49,206 nt of DNA from Pseudomonadota bacterium (GTDB taxonomy: Bacteria; Pseudomonadota; Gammaproteobacteria; Thiotrichales; Thiotrichaceae): positions 1-49,206 of the forward strand of contig PDPG01000057.1 of NCBI GenBank assembly GCA_002747455.1, written 5' to 3'. The position numbers and the translations under genes are program-made. How positions within the stretch are numbered: the stretch's first letter is position 1; the number at the start of each line of letters is the position of its first letter. Positions 1-8,500 of the stretch are shown in pieces. The notes beneath the pieces were generated by a model that was not told the origin of the DNA, did not search any database, and saw only the letters and a program-made list of their open reading frames with translations.

Positions 1-66
1 AAACACTTCAATTTCAAAACCTTACTAGCAAACCCAAAAGCGGCTTTGCCTCGTAAAGAGCGGCGC

Positions 67-94
67 ATTATAGACCGTTTTTAACGGCTGTCAA
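67..94 (-). promoter_or_regulatory. Strong sigma70 promoter reading out of the left edge (stable-RNA type)
   Basis: Read on the minus strand, TTGACA (94-89) and TATAAT (72-67) are both perfect consensus hexamers, separated by 16 nt. The bases after the -10 are GCGCCGCTC, a GC-rich discriminator typical of stringently controlled rRNA and tRNA promoters. The upstream side (about 95-120) is A/T-rich like an UP element. The spacer contains the short dyad CCGTT/AACGG. No coding start is seen in the remaining 60 bases of leader. An rRNA or tRNA operon just beyond the left edge is inferred. Confidence 0.7.
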
Positions 95-118
95 CGACCT
101 GGGGGATTATTTTTGAAA

Positions 119-1375
119 TTAGTTGATAATGGCTGCCTCTTGGAGGGAGCTGGCCGGTTGTTGATGCGAGTAACGGCCAAGGTCTGGATAGTCAGTATCG
201 TCATCATCGGATAATCGACGAAGCGTCGCCGCAGCGATTTCAACTTCCTCATTTGTTGGAAGCACATAGACATCCACCTCAGAGCCTGAACTGCTGATCT
301 TGAGCTGACCACTATCGTTGGCGTTGGGGTCAATATCTATACCCAACCATGCGCAACGCTCACAGATTTTGCGGCGGATCATGGCAGAATGCTCACCGAT
401 CCCAGCAGTAAATACTAATACATCAAGACCACTCAGCGACGCAGCCATAGTGCCCACCTCGCATGCCGCGCGGTAGGTGAATAGATCTAAAGCTTCATAC
501 GCCTCGGCTGCCTGACTTTGTTGCAACTCACGCACATCCGAACTAATGCCGGAGACTCCCAACAAACCAGACTGTCTATAAAGGATCTCCTCAACCTCAT
601 CAAGTGACTTCCCGTAATGACGCATTAGGTAGAACACAACGCCTGCGTCAATGCTTCCGCAACGCCGCCCCATCATCAATCCATCCAGAGCACTAAAACC
701 CATCGTGCTCGCAACACTTTTGCGCTCACGCATCGCACACAGGCTCGCACCATTCCCCAAATGCGCAACAATCACCCTGCCATCGGCACGGGAACCCGCC
801 ACTTCTGGCAGAGTATTTGCAATATATTGATAAGACAGGCCATGGAAGCCGTAACGAATAACACCTTCCTCAGTCAGTTTGCGCGGTATAGCAAAATGTT
901 GTGAGACGGCAGGCTGGTCTCGATGAAAGGCCGTATCGAAACAAACAACCTGTTTAATATCTGGCCATTTATAGTGAATAGCTTCGATTGCGGCCAAGCT
1001 ATAAGGCTGATGATTGGGTGCTAAAGGTGTGTACTCGGCCAACTGTTGAACCACTTCTGGTGTAACCAATGTAGGCTCACTGAACCGTGTCCCACCATGA
1101 ACAACCCGATGACCAGCAGCCATCAGGGTTAATGTCTTTTGAGCATCTAAGTGATCCATGAGCCAGGCACTCAGCTCCTTATGAGAACCCGTTTTTGGCA
1201 CACTACCGATTCCTGTCAGCCAGTTCTCTTTATCGCAACCCACCCGAAACTCAGGTGCCCCTGTCACGATTTTGCCGATCGAACCTTGTGCTAACAAATC
1301 ACAGTTTTCAGAGCCGTAAAAGGCAAACTTAATGCTGGAGGAACCCGCGTTAAAAATTAGTATTGCTTCGCTCAT
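119..1375 (-). CDS. ackA: Acetate kinase
   Basis: Catalyses reversible ATP + acetate = acetyl phosphate + ADP in the cytoplasm, linking acetyl-CoA overflow with ATP formation. The protein is 418 aa when started at the ATG at 1375, preceded by GAGA and giving the family N-terminus MSEAILIFNAGSSSIKF. An in-frame start at 1441 would add 22 residues with no family resemblance. Family landmarks are visible in order: the N-terminal phosphate-binding NAGSSSIK, HRVVHGG, CFDTAFH, RYGFHGLSY, AHLGNGASLCA and the FTAGIGEH block near the C-terminus. It is slightly longer than the usual 400 aa, with a short polar C-terminal tail. The usual partner pta is not adjacent, so the gene appears to be transcribed alone. 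Propionate kinase is the only close alternative. Confidence 0.95.
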   Translation of the reverse strand: MSEAILIFNAGSSSIKFAFYGSENCDLLAQGSIGKIVTGAPEFRVGCDKENWLTGIGSVPKTGSHKELSAWLMDHLDAQKTLTLMAAGHRVVHGGTRFSEPTLVTPEVVQQLAEYTPLAPNHQPYSLAAIEAIHYKWPDIKQVVCFDTAFHRDQPAVSQHFAIPRKLTEEGVIRYGFHGLSYQYIANTLPEVAGSRADGRVIVAHLGNGASLCAMRERKSVASTMGFSALDGLMMGRRCGSIDAGVVFYLMRHYGKSLDEVEEILYRQSGLLGVSGISSDVRELQQSQAAEAYEALDLFTYRAACEVGTMAASLSGLDVLVFTAGIGEHSAMIRRKICERCAWLGIDIDPNANDSGQLKISSSGSEVDVYVLPTNEEVEIAAATLRRLSDDDDTDYPDLGRYSHQQPASSLQEAAIIN

Positions 1376-1650
1376 AACATTCTCATGGTTACTATTTGAG
1401 TACAGACCGTCACCCCAAAGATGACACCCAGAGACCCTCACTCCTCAATTACCTGATGCCAAAGCCACCCTTGATCATGACTGATGGTTTACTTGATACC
1501 CGGTAATATGAACGCATCTGATCGCCCAGACAAATTCAAGGCGGCTAATATAATCTAAAATACGCTGCAATGCAGCAATTCATCCAAAATGATGTGAGGG
1601 CAAGAAATAAGCGGTATATAGTCTCTGTCTGAAGGGGGGATAACATGATG

Positions 1651-1696
1651 GAGGACTTAGCAGACCCCACGTCAAAGTCGTAACCGCTAAGCCCTC
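1651..1696. repeat. Imperfect inverted repeat (hairpin) between ackA and the next gene
   Basis: GAGGACTTAGCAG (1651-1663) faces CCGCTAAGCCCTC (1684-1696). Eleven of 13 positions pair, around a 20-nt loop. It lies in the 411-bp gap 1376-1786, which otherwise holds no convincing gene. There is no T-run on either side, so it is not a classical intrinsic terminator. A structured leader for ackA or a REP-like unit is possible. Confidence 0.4.
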
Positions 1697-1712
1697 GGCA
1701 GACACACCACCC

Positions 1713-1745
1713 ACCGCACGTAACTGCGTACTTACGGTAGGCGGT
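1713..1745. repeat. Second imperfect inverted repeat in the same gap
   Basis: ACCGC-A-CGTAA (1713-1723) pairs with TTACG-GTAG-GCGGT (1732-1745), an interrupted 10-bp stem. It sits between the stop of the small secreted protein gene (1787) and the hairpin at 1651-1696, so two structures lie in tandem ahead of ackA. It could act in termination or RNA processing. The rest of the gap shows nothing recognisable. Confidence 0.35.
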
Positions 1746-1786
1746 ATCTGCAAAAACGGGGGGCTACATCATACGGGAGGATAAAA

Positions 1787-2206
1787 CTAATTCGTTTCGC
1801 ATGCTTCTTTCTCGACTACTGCATCACAAGAGCTGGTATCCCTGTCAGTAATCCCGCCAAGCTCATCTGCCTCATCCAATTCTGGTCTGACTTCAGAACA
1901 CCTGACCTCTTTCAGTGTTAAGGGTGCAGCTCCCCCTATGCGACCGCCAGGATCCACTACATATTCACGAGAGAACCGCACACTACAACCATTCCCATAG
2001 AAAATGGTTTTTGCTCTCAAATCAATGAATTGAAGTGTTGCTAACACTTCAGGATGAGACTTGATATACATCACCATCACATCAAGGTCTGAACTATTTC
2101 TGGCATCGGGGGGCTGCAAAGCTTGTGCGACGCCACTAGAAAGACATAAAAGCCACGCAGCCACGTGCATACCAAAACGAGGTATTTTTCCACTCTTAGG
2201 GGGCAT
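1787..2206 (-). CDS. Small secreted protein of unknown function
   Basis: 139 aa, not recognised as a known family. The N-terminus has basic residues, then a hydrophobic stretch (about residues 13-27, AAWLLCLSSGVAQA) ending in a plausible signal peptidase I site after AQA-LQ, so export to the periplasm is likely. The mature part is about 110 aa, acidic toward the C-terminus, with four cysteines (near GNGC, EVRC, SSC and KEAC) that could form disulfides. The start at 2206 is supported by AAGGAG about 8 nt upstream. It stands alone, downstream of nothing and before ackA on the same strand. The real-gene call rests on the ribosome binding site and signal peptide. Confidence 0.6.
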   Translation of the reverse strand: MPPKSGKIPRFGMHVAAWLLCLSSGVAQALQPPDARNSSDLDVMVMYIKSHPEVLATLQFIDLRAKTIFYGNGCSVRFSREYVVDPGGRIGGAAPLTLKEVRCSEVRPELDEADELGGITDRDTSSCDAVVEKEACETN

Positions 2207-2547
2207 TTTCTTAAACTCCTTTTTTTGTGTTCCGTTCGGGGGGTAGCCTACGTTATAGCAACAATTGGCGAAATTGGTAGTTGATTTTCGCTACTTTTTG
2301 CCTGACTGGCCTAATTGGCTGAACAATGCTTACGGGCTGTTCAATATTTTATGCTAATTTGAACCGATAATTTGAATGCATGGAAAATCACACCACCGAC
2401 ATACGTTCGTCGGATAAATCCCTGAGTAAGTTCCGAAGGCCTGTCGAGTAAGCCACCTACTGTATATGCTAGGAGGGTGTATACCGCAAACCACCTACTG
2501 CCTTCACAATAACGACACCTATAAGCTGGCCACTCAAGAGATACATA
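2207..2547. other. Intergenic region upstream of the NYN-domain gene, with a short direct repeat
   Basis: This 341-bp divergent gap separates the small secreted protein (minus) from the NYN gene (plus). It carries CCACCTACTG twice (2453-2462 and 2491-2500, 38 bp apart) and a small dyad CCGAC/GTCGG at 2396-2413. The repeats flank the likely promoter area of the NYN gene and could be operators, but no protein is identifiable. No open reading frame here looks genuine. Confidence 0.3.
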
Positions 2548-3819
2548 ATGAATACCTCAAACATTGCTGTTTTTATCAATGTTGAACACCTGAGCAATTG
2601 GATAACAACCAGAGGCTTGGAGAACCTGCTAGCCATGCTGAACAAGAAAGGCTCAACGGTGGTACGCAAGGCATATGGCAACTGGTCAACGCCAAATATC
2701 ACACCGCTTCAAAACAACTTAAATCAGCTTGGATTTGAGTTATCAGCCAACTTTCACCCCACCGATACCAAGCACGCGGCAGGCGTCCAATTCACCATTG
2801 ATGTGACTGAATGCGTGTTGCGTAGGCCAGAAACTAACTGTTATGTACTGGCTACGGGGGATGCCGATTTCTCACCACTGTTTTGCAAGCTACATCATTT
2901 GGGCAAAGAGGTGATCGGCGTTGGCCCCAAGTCATCATTGCACAAAAGCAATACGATCTACTGCTCTCAATATATTGCTACAGACAGTCAGACCAGCGCC
3001 ATACGCAAAACCAGTAGTGGCTACAACCGAGACGCTGCTTTGGCCCGAAATACTCTTCGTGGGCTAGATAACTATGTGCCATGCCAAAAGTTAAAACAGC
3101 GTATGCTGGAAATTGATCCGCTGTTTGACGAAACAAAACATGGGTTTTCAACATTTCGCCAGTTTTTAGAATATATTCCGACAATTCACGTAATACCGAT
3201 TTTGGGCAGCCAAGAGGCGGTTGCTTATCTAAACCACAAAAAGCCCAAACAATCGCCCCCACCTCACTCTGACCACGCAACAAGGATCGTCACTAACCAC
3301 CAGAGTGGCACTGCATCAGACTATCACTCAACAGTACCCCAGACACCGCAGGAAAAACCAACACCCCATGAGCTATACCGCCATTTCTTAGCAAGTCACC
3401 ATTGGTATATCGTTCCCAAGCAACAGCTGATCCGTATCTACCACTCATTGCTCAATGTTGACACTATGACCCGCAAAGACCTGGAAGATGTACTGGCCAG
3501 ACAACTACAAGACGAAACCAATCAGTCTACTATCCGCAACTGCATCACCATTTTTATGAAGTCCGGCCTATTCAGCCTCCACTTGCGAGATCAGCCACTT
3601 GCCTCTGACGATAAACTCTGGAAGCTCGAAAAAAATATCAGCTACATCAATGAAATCGACTTTTCGCTCCTGACACGCTTACTGGCAGATATTAGCGAGA
3701 ATCAACAAGTCGTTGACCTGAAAGCCATTAAAGCGATTCTTTACGGAAAGTATTCAGAGCGCCAATTAGCACAACTCGTATCAGATGCCAGCACTAAACT
3801 CATGCCAATTAATGAATGA
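2548..3819 (+). CDS. NYN-domain (PIN-like) protein with OST-HTH/LOTUS domain
   Basis: 423 aa, cytoplasmic. Residues 1-145 match the NYN (LabA/DUF88) RNase-like fold, with the conserved core TGDADFSPL (D105, D107) and an acidic residue at D85. Residues about 165-225 resemble an OST-HTH/LOTUS RNA-binding winged helix (LDNYVPCQKLKQRML, then FSTFRQFLEYIP). The C-terminal 130 residues look helical and may hold another winged helix. The usual first catalytic aspartate of the family motif (FIDxxN) is replaced: the sequence reads FINVEHL, with N11 and H14. RNA cleavage or RNA silencing is the family role, but activity here is uncertain. The start is ATG with a weak AAGAGA upstream. It appears monocistronic. 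Confidence 0.75.
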   Translation: MNTSNIAVFINVEHLSNWITTRGLENLLAMLNKKGSTVVRKAYGNWSTPNITPLQNNLNQLGFELSANFHPTDTKHAAGVQFTIDVTECVLRRPETNCYVLATGDADFSPLFCKLHHLGKEVIGVGPKSSLHKSNTIYCSQYIATDSQTSAIRKTSSGYNRDAALARNTLRGLDNYVPCQKLKQRMLEIDPLFDETKHGFSTFRQFLEYIPTIHVIPILGSQEAVAYLNHKKPKQSPPPHSDHATRIVTNHQSGTASDYHSTVPQTPQEKPTPHELYRHFLASHHWYIVPKQQLIRIYHSLLNVDTMTRKDLEDVLARQLQDETNQSTIRNCITIFMKSGLFSLHLRDQPLASDDKLWKLEKNISYINEIDFSLLTRLLADISENQQVVDLKAIKAILYGKYSERQLAQLVSDASTKLMPINE

Positions 3820-3841
3820 TATGGCAATTTTCACCCATAAC

Positions 3842-3858
3842 ACATGGCAAAACCATGT
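3842..3858 (+). terminator. Small hairpin after the NYN gene
   Basis: ACATGG (3842-3847) and CCATGT (3853-3858) form a perfect 6-bp stem with a CAAAA loop, 22 bp past the NYN stop. It is followed by AAAATAAG rather than a T-run, so it is at best a weak or factor-dependent terminator. Confidence 0.25.
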
Positions 3859-4051
3859 AAAATAAGTGGCCGAATTTGTAAGCCCCCCACCACCTCGCAG
3901 GAATAACTTCATGAGAAATGCTAACTCGAACCATACTACACAGTGGGCAAAGGTACGACCCGGTCAGCTTTCAGAAGATTAAGTTTGGGATAATAAAAGG
4001 GCACACCTGCACTGGCTTGGATAAGTGCGGGATTAAAACTTGGGGAACTTT

Positions 4052-4984
4052 ATGTTTATCTATGCTTTAAAAATCAGCGGGATGCCGCAAGATAAAAACG
4101 TGTTTGAACGATTAAAGCTGATGTTTGGAATATCAGACTCCGCACTGCAAGCAGCAATCGAAAACAACACCCCCCTTATTATTAACAGCTTGGTACGCAA
4201 CGGTGAGCTTTTCTTTGAGCATGAGCTAAAAGAAATGGGTCAGTCGTTTACTGAGCTTTCCCGCGCTGGATTATCGTTTGTCATCCTGCGCCAACGCTAC
4301 AACGGGGAATTCAAACCTGTAGCTGATTATACGGCATACCTAAAAATTGGCCGCAAAGCATGGCGTGAAGAAAAGATCAGAGTCGATGCCACCAGTGAAT
4401 CTCTGGAGTCGTTTTTACATCAAGAAGCTAACTCGGAAGATATGGAAGTGCTACGCCCTTTATTTCCGGCTAATGTCAACAAACTGCTGCGTGACTCTAA
4501 GTCGGGGATAATGAAAGGCTCGGAAGTGCTCCAAAAAACCTTTCCTTCGATGAAACGCTCAGATGCCCGACGCATTTTTTATCAGATGCAATTACTGTTT
4601 GAAGAACGTGCGGATAAATGGAAAAGCCGCGCCGGTTGTGCCTGGGTGTCGATTTATTTTCTCATGGCAGTGTTGACTGGTTACGCCACTTACGACTGGC
4701 TAACCACCAGCTTGTCACTTCACGGATTAGTGGCCGCGCCATTGGCCTTTGTATTGTCAATACTGCCACTAATCAGTTCAGTCATCGCGTATATTACCGC
4801 TACCTCACTGTGGGGCTGGAGTCCCCTCGTCGCATTCATTGGCTTTTTCTGGTACTACCTGCCCATTTTATATCTGCTGATTCAATTAATCATTGCTGTG
4901 TTGCAGGGTGATGGTGAGGAAAAATGGGAGCAGCTCATAGGTTGTTACAAGGCGAAACCAGTGAACAAAGACAGCGATGATTAG
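4052..4984 (+). CDS. Membrane protein of unknown function with a long cytosolic N-terminal part
   Basis: 310 aa from the ATG at 4052, which has GGGGA 5 nt upstream; a TTG at 4040 would add four residues. Residues 1-190 are soluble and charged, without a family I can name. The C-terminal 120 residues contain three to four hydrophobic segments (around AGCAWVSIYFLMAVLTGYAT, LVAAPLAFVLSILPLISSV, SPLVAFIGFFWYYLPILYLL and the run ending IIAVLQG). A short charged tail follows. The layout suggests a cytosolic sensor or protein-binding domain attached to an inner-membrane anchor. It is 81 bp before lrgA on the same strand, so co-transcription is possible but not shown. Confidence 0.65.
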   Translation: MFIYALKISGMPQDKNVFERLKLMFGISDSALQAAIENNTPLIINSLVRNGELFFEHELKEMGQSFTELSRAGLSFVILRQRYNGEFKPVADYTAYLKIGRKAWREEKIRVDATSESLESFLHQEANSEDMEVLRPLFPANVNKLLRDSKSGIMKGSEVLQKTFPSMKRSDARRIFYQMQLLFEERADKWKSRAGCAWVSIYFLMAVLTGYATYDWLTTSLSLHGLVAAPLAFVLSILPLISSVIAYITATSLWGWSPLVAFIGFFWYYLPILYLLIQLIIAVLQGDGEEKWEQLIGCYKAKPVNKDSDD

Positions 4985-5065
4985 TGCATCATTTAGCAGA
5001 AGGCACTTGCCCCATGACACTTAACAAGCCCGCCATAAACCTTATCGACTAGACCCAAAAGAACC

Positions 5066-5437
5066 ATGAATTTCTTGAATGGCTTCACCATTTTACTGAT
5101 TTACCAGTTAGTTGGTGAATTTAGTGTGTTATATCTAAAACTACCAATTCCCGGCCCGGTGATGGGTATGATTCTCCTGTTTGTGACTCTACTCATTCGC
5201 CGTAGAACACCGGAGTCACTGGACACCACAGCCACCAGCGTACTCAGCCATTTATCACTGCTGTTTATTCCCGCTGGTGTGGGCATCATGACGCACTTTG
5301 AACGCATCGGCCATGAATGGCTGCCAATCACTGCCGCTATTCTTCTTAGCGCAATACTAACTATTATTGCAACAGCGTGGATTATGCAGGGCTGCCACCT
5401 GTTACTGGAAAAGCTGGGTAAACACAATGCCAACTGA
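5066..5437 (+). CDS. lrgA: LrgA/CidA family holin-like protein
   Basis: 123 aa integral membrane protein with about four hydrophobic helices. The family landmarks LPIPGPVMGM and FIPAGVGIM are both present. LrgA/CidA proteins are holin-like factors linked to murein hydrolase control, and in several bacteria and plastids to export of small carboxylates such as pyruvate or glycolate. The gene overlaps the start of lrgB by 11 bp, the usual paired arrangement. Which of the proposed activities applies here cannot be told from sequence. A LytSR-type regulator is not adjacent. Confidence 0.88.
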   Translation: MNFLNGFTILLIYQLVGEFSVLYLKLPIPGPVMGMILLFVTLLIRRRTPESLDTTATSVLSHLSLLFIPAGVGIMTHFERIGHEWLPITAAILLSAILTIIATAWIMQGCHLLLEKLGKHNAN

Positions 5438-6158
5438 ACTCACTGATTTATCAACAATTCTCAGGTATTTATCCTCCACACCGCTATTTGGCTTCACCAT
5501 TACCCTGATTACCTATAGCCTCAGTCATCGCTTATATGTGCGCGCCAACCACACGCCTCTGCTCAATCCGGTAATGACCTCGTCCATCACCTTGATCATT
5601 TTTTTAATGCTGACGGGTATCAGCTATGAAGCCTACTTTGTAGGTGCACAGTTTATGCACTTCCTACTTGGCCCTGCCACCGTGGCACTGGCCATACCGC
5701 TATATAAGCAGTTATCCAAACTAAAACAAGTTTGGCTTCCGGTTGGCTTCGCCATTTCGGGGGGCGCAACAATCGCGGCACTAAGCTCGGTATATCTCGC
5801 ACGCCTTTTTGGTGGTAGCGCACAAACGCAATTATCACTGGCACCAAAGTCCGTCACGACCCCCGTGGCAATGGCAATCTCAAAACAGATTGGTGGTTTA
5901 CCCTCATTAACTGCCGCGCTGGTTATTGTCACCGGCATTTTAGGCGCAGTATTTGGCACGCGAATTCTGGACTTAGTGGGCATTAAAGACAACAGCACCC
6001 AAGGCATCGCAATGGGCGTCACCGCGCACGGCATTGGCACTGCCAGAGCATTCCAGGTAAATACCCAACTGGGTGCATTTTCAGGATTGGCAATGGCCCT
6101 ATCCGCTCTTGCCACAGCAGCCATTGTACCTTGGCTGGTGGGTGTATTAGGCTTGTAA
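5427..6158 (+). CDS. lrgB: LrgB/CidB family membrane protein
   Basis: 243 aa from the ATG at 5427, which lies inside the end of lrgA. An upstream in-frame start at 5367 would translate lrgA sequence in another frame and is rejected. The protein is almost wholly hydrophobic, with six or more predicted helices. It carries the family signatures LLGPATVALAIPLY, LAPKSVTTPVAMAIS and AHGIGTARAF. It is the obligate partner of LrgA in the inner membrane; roles proposed for the pair are antiholin-like control and metabolite export. The stop codon is only 8 bp from the convergent cca stop, leaving no room for a separate terminator. Confidence 0.9.
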   Translation: MPTELTDLSTILRYLSSTPLFGFTITLITYSLSHRLYVRANHTPLLNPVMTSSITLIIFLMLTGISYEAYFVGAQFMHFLLGPATVALAIPLYKQLSKLKQVWLPVGFAISGGATIAALSSVYLARLFGGSAQTQLSLAPKSVTTPVAMAISKQIGGLPSLTAALVIVTGILGAVFGTRILDLVGIKDNSTQGIAMGVTAHGIGTARAFQVNTQLGAFSGLAMALSALATAAIVPWLVGVLGL

Positions 6159-6166
6159 ATTGGCTT

Positions 6167-7411
6167 TCAATAAATCCCTTCCGGCCCTTTGGCCCCACGC
6201 CGCAAATCTGTAATTACTTTGAGCCGCTCGCGCTGCAGTGCCGCTTTCACCGCTTCGCCCTTAAAACCTTTATCAATAATTGGTTTGACCGGAATGGCTT
6301 TGGTAGCCTCGAACAAGGTTTCGTAGAAACTTCCCTGCAAATACTCACGATCCTCGAAGCCGGGTCGTCCTCTACTGTCCGCCTTACTCACCAGCAGCAA
6401 CTGCTTAAATCGCTCAGGTTTCCGATAAGCATCCGTCACCGTCAGCACCTTCAGCAGGGTCTTCGGCTTCAGCTCAAAGGCACGGTGTATATGTGTATGA
6501 TACTCACAACACAACTCAGCCAGTTGGCGGTACGCGTTCGGCACTTTCAAGCGAGTACAAAGCGCCTTAACCAAGGGCACACCTGCCGCTTCGTGACCAT
6601 AATGATGCGGCAGAATATCGGCTCGGGTCACGCCCTTGCCAAGGTCATGGGTCAATGCAGCAAACCGTGTCATGGGGTCATCTGTCAGCAGGCAACATTG
6701 CTGTAATACCATCATGGCATGTATGCCTGTATCCACTTCAGGATGGTAAACCTTGACCTGTGGCACACCAAATAAGCGATCAATTTCAGGAAACAACACT
6801 TGCAACGCACCGCATTCGCGCAGTGCCAAAAAAAACTGCTCAGGGTTTGGCTCTTGCAGGGCTTTAGCCATTTCCTGCCAGACCCGCTCGGCCACCAAGG
6901 CATCCACCTCTCCGTCGCCGACCATTGCCTTCATTAAGCGCATGGTGTCATTGGCAATACGGAAACCCAAGCGATGAAACCGCGCTAAAAAACGGCTAAT
7001 TCTCAAGATTCTTACCGGATCTTCGGCAAAGGCGGGGGACACATGCCGCAATATCCGCGCCTGTAAATCCTGCTGGCCGTGATATGGGTCTAACACATTC
7101 CCATCAGCATCTTCGGCGATGGCATTAATAGTCAAATCACGACGCGCTAAATCCTGCTCCAACGTCACGTCCGCAGCCGTATCAAACTCAAAGCCATGAT
7201 AGCCTGCCTTGGTTTTGCGCTCAGTACGCGCCAATGCATATTCCTCATGGGTCTCTGGGTGCAAAAAGACCGGAAAATCCTTACCCACAGAACGATAACC
7301 CGCCGCCTGCATCTGCCTGGGACTTGCACCCACCACAACCCAGTCCCGATCCGTCACTGGCATCCCCAGCAAACGATCCCGCACCGCACCACCAACCAAA
7401 AATACCTTCAC
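6167..7411 (-). CDS. cca: Multifunctional CCA tRNA nucleotidyltransferase
   Basis: 414 aa cytoplasmic enzyme that adds or repairs the 3' CCA of tRNA using CTP and ATP. The N-terminus has the class II nucleotidyltransferase motif VGGAVRDRLLG and the metal-binding TDRDWVVVG. RRDLTINAIAED and the basic block with EDPVRILR follow. An HD domain (LTHDLGKG) occurs around residue 255, as in the E. coli-type enzyme with phosphatase and phosphodiesterase activity. The length is normal for that type. The start is GTG at 7411 with AGGG 7 nt upstream. A TATAAT on the minus strand at 7451-7446 is a likely -10, although no good -35 is seen. Confidence 0.95.
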   Translation of the reverse strand: MKVFLVGGAVRDRLLGMPVTDRDWVVVGASPRQMQAAGYRSVGKDFPVFLHPETHEEYALARTERKTKAGYHGFEFDTAADVTLEQDLARRDLTINAIAEDADGNVLDPYHGQQDLQARILRHVSPAFAEDPVRILRISRFLARFHRLGFRIANDTMRLMKAMVGDGEVDALVAERVWQEMAKALQEPNPEQFFLALRECGALQVLFPEIDRLFGVPQVKVYHPEVDTGIHAMMVLQQCCLLTDDPMTRFAALTHDLGKGVTRADILPHHYGHEAAGVPLVKALCTRLKVPNAYRQLAELCCEYHTHIHRAFELKPKTLLKVLTVTDAYRKPERFKQLLLVSKADSRGRPGFEDREYLQGSFYETLFEATKAIPVKPIIDKGFKGEAVKAALQRERLKVITDLRRGAKGPEGIY

Positions 7412-7865
7412 TTAGCACCCTATTATCTTGTTTTTATCCCGCTGCATTATAGGCTTGGGCGGGATAACAGCAGTTTTCAACTAAAAAACATTAACTTTAA
7501 TAAAAACAACATATTATATTGTTTTCATGTAACTTTATTATTATCCACTGGCAGCGCACTGTCGAATGATGAGTCCCAGATTGTCAAGAAGTATAGTAAT
7601 GCACTATTCATTTTGTTTATTCGATCAGTCTTTTACAGCATAAGCTCGGTAAGCCAGTAGTACCTTGGGACTTTCTTCTTTTCTTTGTTCGACTAGCCAG
7701 AACGGCAAGTGCCATGCCACCCTAAAGCACACACCCTCACATAACGACAAATGATAAGAATACTTTTGGTTTTAAAGCGACGACCCTTATAGTGTAAACA
7801 ATGTAGACCGATTCCGTTTTAAATCTGCGGTTTAATGTACTTTTGTTGATAATTGGATTTTTCTT
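7412..7865. other. 454-bp divergent intergenic region between cca and the LysE-type gene
   Basis: Apart from the minus-strand TATAAT at 7446-7451 for cca and a short dyad ATAGT/ACTAT around 7594-7608, I see no gene, tRNA or strong regulatory structure. The stretch is A/T-rich near cca and more mixed toward 7730. It should contain the promoter for the exporter gene, but no convincing -35/-10 pair can be chosen. Confidence 0.3.
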
Positions 7866-8489
7866 ATGATCGAGCCATCCATTCTGGCAGTATTTTTGCC
7901 AACCTTTTTCTTCGTATCGGCCACCCCCGGTATGTGCATGACGCTCGCCATGACAATGGGCATGACCATTGGTATAAAACGCGCACTATGGATGATGATG
8001 GGGGAGTTGTTAGGCGTTGGACTGGTGGCCGTTTCTGCGGTGATTGGTGTGGCTGCCATCATGCTGAACTATCCACATTTTTTCACCCTGTTTAAATACC
8101 TTGGCGGCGCTTATTTGTTTTATTTAGGCATCCAACTGTGGCTATCACGCGGCAAAATGGCAATTTGCGACGACTTCACTACTGGCTCAACCGCCACTCG
8201 CCGAGAGCTGGCAATGCAAGGCTTTATTACCGCCGTTGCCAACCCCAAAGGCTGGGCATTTTTTATCGCGCTACTACCGCCCTTTTTGAATCAGGAACAT
8301 CCCATCGCGTCTCAGCTTGCCATACTCGTTGCAATCATATTAGGCATTGAGTTTATCTGCTTATTACTCTACGCCAGTGGTGGCCGAACCTTGCGCAAGA
8401 TTCTGGAAAAAAGTGGCAATGTCCGCATCCTCAACCGCATCGCCGGTACATTAATGATGGGCGTTGGCGTGTGGTTGGCAGTGGGTTAG
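7866..8489 (+). CDS. LysE/RhtB family exporter
   Basis: 207 aa inner-membrane protein with about six hydrophobic segments. It matches LysE/RhtB amino acid exporters in length and by the N-terminal FVSATPGMCMTLAMTMG, the segment KYLGGAYLFYLGIQLW, and the central GFITAVANPKGWAFFIALLP. Family members export amino acids such as lysine, homoserine, threonine or leucine, or related metabolites; the substrate cannot be assigned here. Start context is weak (no clear Shine-Dalgarno). No regulator is adjacent. The gene is followed by a repeat element and a glutathione S-transferase gene, with no evidence of shared function. Confidence 0.88.
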   Translation: MIEPSILAVFLPTFFFVSATPGMCMTLAMTMGMTIGIKRALWMMMGELLGVGLVAVSAVIGVAAIMLNYPHFFTLFKYLGGAYLFYLGIQLWLSRGKMAICDDFTTGSTATRRELAMQGFITAVANPKGWAFFIALLPPFLNQEHPIASQLAILVAIILGIEFICLLLYASGGRTLRKILEKSGNVRILNRIAGTLMMGVGVWLAVG

Positions 8490-8500
8490 TAGCCGCTTGG

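Noticed and set aside
1376..1441. Longer acetate kinase with start at 1441
   Set aside because: The extra 22 residues show no family resemblance and the ATG at 1375 has a plausible ribosome binding site and the conserved N-terminus.
5367..5426. Upstream start of LrgB at 5367
   Set aside because: It would encode residues in an alternate frame of lrgA; the ATG at 5427 gives the normal family length.
7196..7660. 154-codon open frame on the plus strand
   Set aside because: It lies antisense to cca for half its length and continues into A/T-rich intergenic DNA; the residues look like random translation.
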